From Hyposmocoma kahamanoa (taxonomy: Eukaryota > Arthropoda > Insecta > Lepidoptera > Cosmopterigidae), in contig NW_020653200.1 of assembly GCF_003589595.1 (NCBI RefSeq), forward strand, positions 6,208,337 through 6,272,336: a DNA stretch of 64,000 nucleotides, written 5' to 3'. A model generated the notes under the pieces. The model ran no database searches. It had not been told where the DNA came from and saw nothing but the letters and a program-made list of their open reading frames with translations. The position numbers and the translations under genes were made by a program. Each line of letters starts with the position of its first letter. Within the stretch, counting starts at the first letter, position 1. This document shows, in pieces, positions 62,901 to 64,000 of the stretch.

Positions 62901-63957
62901 AATGCAGCCTTGCCGTGTTTTCGAACATGAACAGGCTAGGTTCGAAGTAGAGTTCGACGGAGATCCGCTACCGACAATTAAATGGTACAGAGAAAATTTC
63001 CCGATTAAGAACTCGGCTGACTTCCAAATTCATACATTTAGCACTAAATCCATCCTCATCATCAGGCAAGTTTTTGTTGAAGATTCAGCTGTATTTGCGG
63101 CAGTGGCTGAGAACAGGGGTGGTACTGCCAAGTGTAGTGCCAACTTAGTAGTAGAAGAGCGCAGGCGTCAAGGTAGGGGCGGCGTCAATCCACCTAGCTT
63201 CACCTTAACTGCCCAAAGTGTCAATGTAACCGCTGGTCAGTTAGTAAGATTTGATACTAAAGTTACTGGTACTAAGCCCATTGACGTGTACTGGTTAAAG
63301 AATGGCAAAAAAGTTCAACCTGATATCAGAAATAAAATTTTGGAAGAAGACGGTACATATACTCTGTTGATTCTTGAAACATATCCACAAGATTCTGGTA
63401 AATACGAGTGTGTGGCAATCAATAGTGCCGGTGAAGCAAGATGTGATGCTGACTGCACAGTTAGCTCTCCAGCTACAAAGGAGAAGCCTAAGCCTCAGAC
63501 TAAAGCTGCAAATGCCCCACCTGAAATTATTGAACCACTTAAGGATAAAGTTGTTGCCGAAGGACAAGCTATCGAGTTTAGTTGCAAAATCGTTGGCAAA
63601 CCATCGCCGACCTTACAATGGTACAAGGGCGATAAATTGATTAAGCCATCAAAATATTTCCAAATGTCTAGAACAGCGGATGAGTATACGTTGCGCATAT
63701 CGGAAGCTTTTCCTGAAGATGAGGGCGACTACAAGTGCGTCGCTTATAATTCTGCCGGTCGAGTAACCGTCTCTGCGAAACTGAAAGTGTCCCAACCCGA
63801 CCAAGCAGATAACTTGCCCACTCTCACGCCCCTGCGTGACGTTGTTGTGTACGAAGGACAGCCAGCTCAATTCAAAACACATATCACCAGCAAAGTAAAG
63901 CCCACGATTCAATGGCTACGTGATGGTGCTCTAATTCCGGAAACTCCTGATTTCCAG
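35777..63957 (+). CDS. sls: sallimus/kettin (invertebrate titin), 5' part, 20 exons, runs off the window
   Basis: This entry covers the whole gene model. The exons are 35777-35936, 46389-48048, 48150-48379, 48495-49859, 50498-52354, 52425-52568, 52667-53068, 53192-53590, 53692-54087, 54166-54966, 55421-55672, 55876-58379, 58622-58816, 58893-60300, 60508-60795, 60896-61127, 61202-61373, 61459-61645, 62034-62358 and 62631-63957. All 19 introns are GT-AG and the joined frame stays open for 4768 codons. The product is an array of Ig domains (35 begun in the window). From Ig5 to Ig30 they alternate with linkers carrying a QHPxGLEKIQxLE-like motif, which is the hallmark of kettin. In the family, kettin/Sls lies in the Z-disc and adjoining I-band of striated muscle, where the Ig-linker modules bind along actin and the protein anchors thin filaments and gives stiffness. 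Family identity is firm. Downstream PEVK and spring exons should lie beyond the window. Confidence 0.95.
36089..36154 (+). other. Candidate 66-bp cassette exon in sls intron 1
   Basis: It is flanked by gcgcctacag on the left and CCTG|GTGCGT on the right. Spliced in phase 1 between exons 1 and 2 it would insert 22 codons without a stop (reading G-RSTVSTPREWRL...), and its length keeps the frame. The acceptor has a poor pyrimidine tract and the peptide resembles nothing I know, so this is a hypothesis only. Confidence 0.25.
36535..36759 (+). pseudogene. Possible adenosine-deaminase/ADGF-like C-terminal remnant
   Basis: An open frame of about 74 codons lies inside sls intron 1. Its segment LTWKQIKYASIQGSFLYESF followed by KNSE resembles, from memory, the C-terminal helix region of ADA2/ADGF enzymes (pattern KQ-L/I-x3-SI-x2-S-x-L-x-ES-x-KN). 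Upstream sequence lacks any deaminase catalytic motif, and an AATAAA follows at about 36873. It could be a decayed retrocopy, a stray terminal exon, or chance similarity. Confidence 0.2.
40217..40616. other. Assembly gap, 400 N, after an (AT)n run
   Basis: Exactly 400 unknown bases preceded by about 20 bp of alternating AT (40197-40216), inside sls intron 1. The true gap size is unknown. Confidence 1.
41545..41825. mobile_element. GC-rich retroelement-like fragment ending in CCTAA repeats
   Basis: An abrupt island of GC-rich sequence in AT-rich intron 1 runs from ttttttggtggg to an end with ctaacctaacctaatc (41793-41808), three units of the insect telomeric CCTAA motif. Its composition suggests the 3' UTR of a non-LTR retrotransposon. 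No protein is recognisable. A short inverted pair GCCTCCATTC/GAATGGAGG borders the CCTAA tract. Confidence 0.35.
44047..44106 (+). repeat. Fragment of dispersed repeat B (GTGACGGGACGA...AAGCTACAC)
   Basis: About 60 bp matching the start of the family also found at 11512-11780, 16632-16928 and (reverse) 24533-24835. It is truncated after the AAGCTACACGT motif. Confidence 0.6.
46389..48048 (+). CDS. sls: sls exon 2: Ig1-Ig4 and spacer
   Basis: This exon encodes about residues 54-606. Four Ig domains are visible. Ig1 is at about residues 73-165 (SWTRKK, EYTCTARN). A polar spacer of about 100 residues rich in Gln and Ser follows. Ig2 is at about 266-357 (VTWFKNG, HYTLLAEN), Ig3 at about 393-490 (VTWFIND, VVTCIARN) and Ig4 at about 491-583 (ITWQKDG, WYQCTAQN). 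These are ordinary I-set domains without the kettin linker, as expected at the N-terminal, Z-disc end of the protein. The acceptor is tttgttgcag and the donor is CCAGA|GTAAGT (phase 2). Splicing avoids the in-frame TAA that begins inside the donor. Confidence 0.95.
48150..48379 (+). CDS. sls: sls exon 3: linker and first half of Ig5
   Basis: The acceptor is atgtttcag at 48149 (phase 2) and the donor is GAAGCAA|GTACGT (phase 1). The exon encodes a proline-rich linker and then the N-terminal strands of the first kettin-type Ig (PPPQFIVPLK, HFETRI, IEWLKNGQ). The B-strand cysteine position is Thr here. The domain is completed in exon 4. This intron position inside the Ig fold recurs at 52354, 55672 and 60795. 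Confidence 0.92.
48495..49859 (+). CDS. sls: sls exon 4: rest of Ig5, Ig6, Ig7, Ig8
   Basis: This exon completes Ig5 (SLDMLSLNLSDSGEYTCRA). It then encodes Ig6 (about 48750-49035), Ig7 (about 49159-49455) and Ig8 (about 49567-49859), separated by kettin linkers with motifs such as QHPESLQYIQQLED and QHPGGLEKIQYLED. Ig6 and Ig8 lack both canonical core cysteines (HFEAQL/YTVRA and HFEARV/YTVVA), so they cannot form the usual Ig disulfide. The acceptor is ttatttcag and the donor is CGAAA|GTAAGA, both phase 1. Confidence 0.95.
49896..50419. mobile_element. TIR element in sls intron 4, TA target duplication
   Basis: The 638-bp intron 4 contains inverted ends GGGCTTTCA...TGAAAGCCC, followed inward on each side by CCCGGGAA/TTCCCGG-like bases, and is bordered by TA on both sides. 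The interior is AT-rich, has several TCGAAA/TTTCGA and CTCGAAA-type inverted motifs, and encodes nothing recognisable. Size and TA flanks fit a Tc1/mariner-type MITE. The splice sites of the intron remain intact. Confidence 0.6.
50498..52354 (+). CDS. sls: sls exon 5: Ig9-Ig12 and first half of Ig13
   Basis: This exon follows the 638-bp intron that carries a TIR element. The reading frame opens with TRSSIDTSSIHRG, a variant linker, and then encodes Ig9 (about 50607-50895), Ig10 (51009-51298), Ig11 (51408-51695), Ig12 (51810-52095) and the start of Ig13 (52209 on). Each Ig has the VEWF/VEWY...NG signature at the C strand and a DFGxVALDI or similar E strand. The linkers all contain a (L)EKIQ/EQIQ-LED core. 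The donor GAAGCTT|GTAAGT interrupts Ig13 at the recurrent intra-Ig position, phase 1. Confidence 0.95.
52425..52568 (+). CDS. sls: sls exon 6: second half of Ig13
   Basis: A 144-bp exon, 48 codons in phase 1-1, encoding only the C-terminal half of Ig13: SNRITTMHDFGYVALNMK, then SGTYTCRAINELGEA. The acceptor is tttttcag and the donor is GCAAT|GTAAGT. The flanking introns are 70 and 98 bp. The length is divisible by three and symmetric in phase, so skipping would keep frame but leave Ig13 without half its fold. Confidence 0.93.
52667..53068 (+). CDS. sls: sls exon 7: one linker plus Ig14
   Basis: A 402-bp, 134-codon exon encoding exactly one kettin module: linker (ESQHESALEKIQQLEDSS) followed by Ig14 (NQAPRFVTQL, HYECRI, VEWYFNGK, YTCKV). 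The exon is phase 1 on both sides. Exons 7, 8 and 9 are each about 400 bp and each encode a single module, a clear trace of exon-by-exon duplication. Confidence 0.95.
53192..53590 (+). CDS. sls: sls exon 8: one linker plus Ig15
   Basis: A 399-bp single-module exon. The linker is DTQHESALEKIQYLEDDS. Ig15 follows, with EKPQFGKPLK, VEWYCNGR, DFGYVALDILYAYAEDSG and YMCKATN. The B-strand Cys is replaced (HLEATL) while a Cys sits in the C strand (WYCNG). Phase is 1-1; the acceptor is cattttcag and the donor is GACG|GTAAGT. Confidence 0.95.
53692..54087 (+). CDS. sls: sls exon 9: one linker plus Ig16
   Basis: A 396-bp single-module exon, phase 1-1. The linker departs from the QHP form (LDTLDEQRLKKIQELERF). 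Ig16 has both core cysteines (HFECRV, YMCKATN), IEWFLNGQ and DFGYVALDILYTYAEDSG, the last almost identical to exon 8. The acceptor is attatag and the donor is GCTG|GTTAGT. Confidence 0.95.
54166..54966 (+). CDS. sls: sls exon 10: Ig17 and Ig18
   Basis: Two modules in 801 bp. The first linker (DTQHPNGLEKIRQLEAQG) precedes Ig17 (about 54276-54563), whose C strand reads IEFYHNGK, with Phe in place of the usual core Trp. The second linker (SQRPEGLEKIRELE) precedes Ig18 (about 54676-54966; VEWFRNEK, YMCRASN). The acceptor is tttctag and the donor is AAAA|GTGAGT, phase 1. Confidence 0.95.
55278..55383. repeat. Inverted repeat/hairpin in sls intron 10
   Basis: The arms 55278-55304 and 55357-55383 are near-perfect reverse complements over 27 nt (cores CACGTCAAGCTTGACACTT and AAGTGTTAAGCTTGATGTG). 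The loop is about 52 nt. The hairpin lies in the 454-bp intron 10. It could be the ends of a small MITE or a transcribed hairpin; the loop is long for an ordinary pre-miRNA. Confidence 0.5.
55421..55672 (+). CDS. sls: sls exon 11: linker and first half of Ig19
   Basis: Encodes the linker DTQHPEGMKKIQRLEQ and the N-terminal half of Ig19 (EKPIFTQVL, HYEARV, FEWYINGVELKMG). The exon is phase 1 on both sides. The donor ATGG|GTAAGA interrupts the Ig domain at the same structural position as the introns after 48379 and 52354. Confidence 0.93.
55876..58379 (+). CDS. sls: sls exon 12: rest of Ig19, Ig20-Ig25
   Basis: At 2504 bp this is the longest exon seen. It completes Ig19 (FRTTHDFGFVTLDI, YMCKAIN). 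It then encodes Ig20 (about 56129-56418), Ig21 (56530-56815), Ig22 (56939-57230), Ig23 (57350-57635), Ig24 (57655-57943) and Ig25 (58060-58345). The linkers between them have the usual length except between Ig23 and Ig24, where only about 8 residues (VDKSKGQK) remain and the LEKIQ motif is absent. The donor CCGCGG|GTGAGT is phase 0, unlike most earlier junctions. Confidence 0.95.
58622..58816 (+). CDS. sls: sls exon 13: linker and first strands of Ig26
   Basis: 195 bp, phase 0-0. The preceding exon ends in DSQLPR and this one continues GMEGGLEKLQNLEDS, so the intron splits the linker motif. Ig26 begins at KAPVFTVPL and the exon ends just before VEWYWNG, an intra-Ig junction located earlier in the fold than the recurrent one. 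The acceptor is tattacag and the donor is TTAAA|GTAAGG. Confidence 0.92.
58893..60300 (+). CDS. sls: sls exon 14: rest of Ig26, Ig27-Ig29
   Basis: Starts directly at VEWYWNGKSLK of Ig26. It then encodes Ig27 (about 59195-59485), Ig28 (59610-59900) and Ig29 (60010-60300), all three with both core cysteines. The linkers carry (L/E)SQLPxGM-type motifs (ESQLPKGMEGTIDK, ESQLPQGMSGEKIKELE), a variant of the QHP motif used upstream. The acceptor is actttttag and the donor is CAAAC|GTAAGT, phase 1. Confidence 0.95.
60508..60795 (+). CDS. sls: sls exon 15: linker and first half of Ig30
   Basis: The acceptor is tttcacag (phase 1) and the donor is CACA|GTAAGT (phase 1). The linker is QNQVPRGMKRSEALTQME, longer and more acidic than upstream ones. 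Ig30 begins at QPPRFVTQIQ and is interrupted after VEWFFNGKPLLH, the recurrent intra-Ig intron site. Confidence 0.93.
60896..61127 (+). CDS. sls: sls exon 16: second half of Ig30 and linker
   Basis: Completes Ig30 (NRFTPIYDFGYVAMNFGWVYPEDSG, YVCRATN) and encodes the last kettin-type linker (DSQLPKHMKSIEKIREME). The acceptor aacag at 60895 is preferred over the cagag two bases on, because only it keeps the frame. The donor is CAAGT|GTAAGT, phase 2. Confidence 0.92.
61202..61373 (+). CDS. sls: sls exon 17: first half of Ig31
   Basis: 172 bp (phase 2-0), preceded by a 74-bp intron with a weak acceptor (attatggcag). Ig31 starts at SAPVFVSRPDAVTVEEGEW and has a doubled cysteine in the B strand (RFCCRV), then VMWLINGN. 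It marks the switch from kettin modules back to more ordinary I-set domains. Confidence 0.9.
61459..61645 (+). CDS. sls: sls exon 18: second half of Ig31
   Basis: Continues Ig31 as GSRYKLTYDGMYHLDIPK and KIEVVARSSAGEAVAST. The F-strand Cys is replaced (IEVVA) although two cysteines sit in the B strand. It then enters a charged tail ending NAPR. The acceptor is tttctag and the donor is CGAC|GTGAGT, phase 1. Confidence 0.9.
62034..62358 (+). CDS. sls: sls exon 19: charged non-Ig insert
   Basis: This exon encodes about 108 residues with no Ig signature, opening HWYDETKQRSETELEKTFEERQ. It is very rich in Lys, Glu and Gln, with a helix-favouring heptad-like stretch (KKKKNEEYYNKLQELENEQ). In Sls orthologues a non-Ig segment interrupts the array near the end of the kettin part (family knowledge); assigning this exon to it is inference. 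The acceptor is catacag and the donor is AATCT|GTAAGT, phase 2. Confidence 0.88.
62631..63957 (+). CDS. sls: sls exon 20: end of insert, Ig32-Ig34, start of Ig35
   Basis: Finishes the charged insert (EHTEEDIQQQQ, then a Pro-rich piece and a Thr/Glu-rich piece). It then encodes Ig32 (about 62872-63165; IKWYREN, FAAVAEN), Ig33 (63184-63470; VYWLKNG, YECVAIN), Ig34 (63510-63795; LQWYKGD, YKCVAYN) and the first half of Ig35 (from about 63810; IQWLRDG). Spacing between these Igs is short and lacks the kettin linker. TTCCAG|GTAATT at 63957/63958 is the apparent donor (phase 0), so the gene continues past the window. The acceptor is ctatttcag after an A-run. Confidence 0.92.
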
Positions 63958-64000
63958 GTAATTATGTACTTAGATGTTAATTAAAATGTTCACAGAAAAT

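Noticed and set aside
46380..64000. Numerous alternate-frame and minus-strand ORFs in sls
   Set aside because: All overlap the spliced Ig-coding frame and carry no independent motif.
1..64000. CRISPR arrays, bacterial operons, rRNA or tRNA genes
   Set aside because: The spliced gene and repeat content are those of an insect nucleus; none of these structures is present.

Overview
The window is AT-rich insect nuclear DNA, most likely from a moth or butterfly. The repeat landscape supports this: a Jockey-type LINE, a mariner, a copia element and many copies of short families that I associate with Lepidoptera. Assignment to Lepidoptera is inference. There are two runs of exactly 400 N (10048-10447 and 40217-40616), which look like fixed-size scaffold gaps.

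The right part (about 35.4-64 kb, + strand) holds the 5' part of one giant muscle gene, the invertebrate titin/kettin homologue sallimus (sls). I place 20 coding exons joined by 19 GT-AG introns. Reading phase is maintained through every junction, giving 14304 coding nt (4768 codons) with no stop, and the gene runs off the right edge. The protein has a short N-terminal segment with an RSEQ tandem repeat, four irregular Ig domains, a run of about 27 kettin modules (Ig domain plus a linker of roughly 35 residues), a charged non-Ig insert, and further Ig domains. The 35th Ig domain is cut by the window edge. Intron 1 is 10.4 kb and contains a GC-rich block, a possible in-frame cassette exon and a possible adenosine-deaminase-like remnant.

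The left part (1-35 kb) has no convincing intact host gene. It is a graveyard of nested mobile elements. These are a Jockey LINE split by another LINE, a dead mariner, an inverted satellite-like array, LINE 3' ends, a short copia element with a 5-bp target duplication and identical LTRs but an internally inverted body, two TIR elements with perfect 8-bp target duplications, a foldback element, and twelve copies of one family of about 440 bp that ends in AACCGAC(C/T)TCAAAA-type inverted repeats. That family stops at about 31 kb and is absent from sls.

The most rewarding items for follow-up are the rearranged copia, the 8-bp-TSD TIR family, the mirrored array at 9.1-9.8 kb, the candidate cassette exon in sls intron 1, and the recurrent phase-1 intron position inside sls Ig domains.
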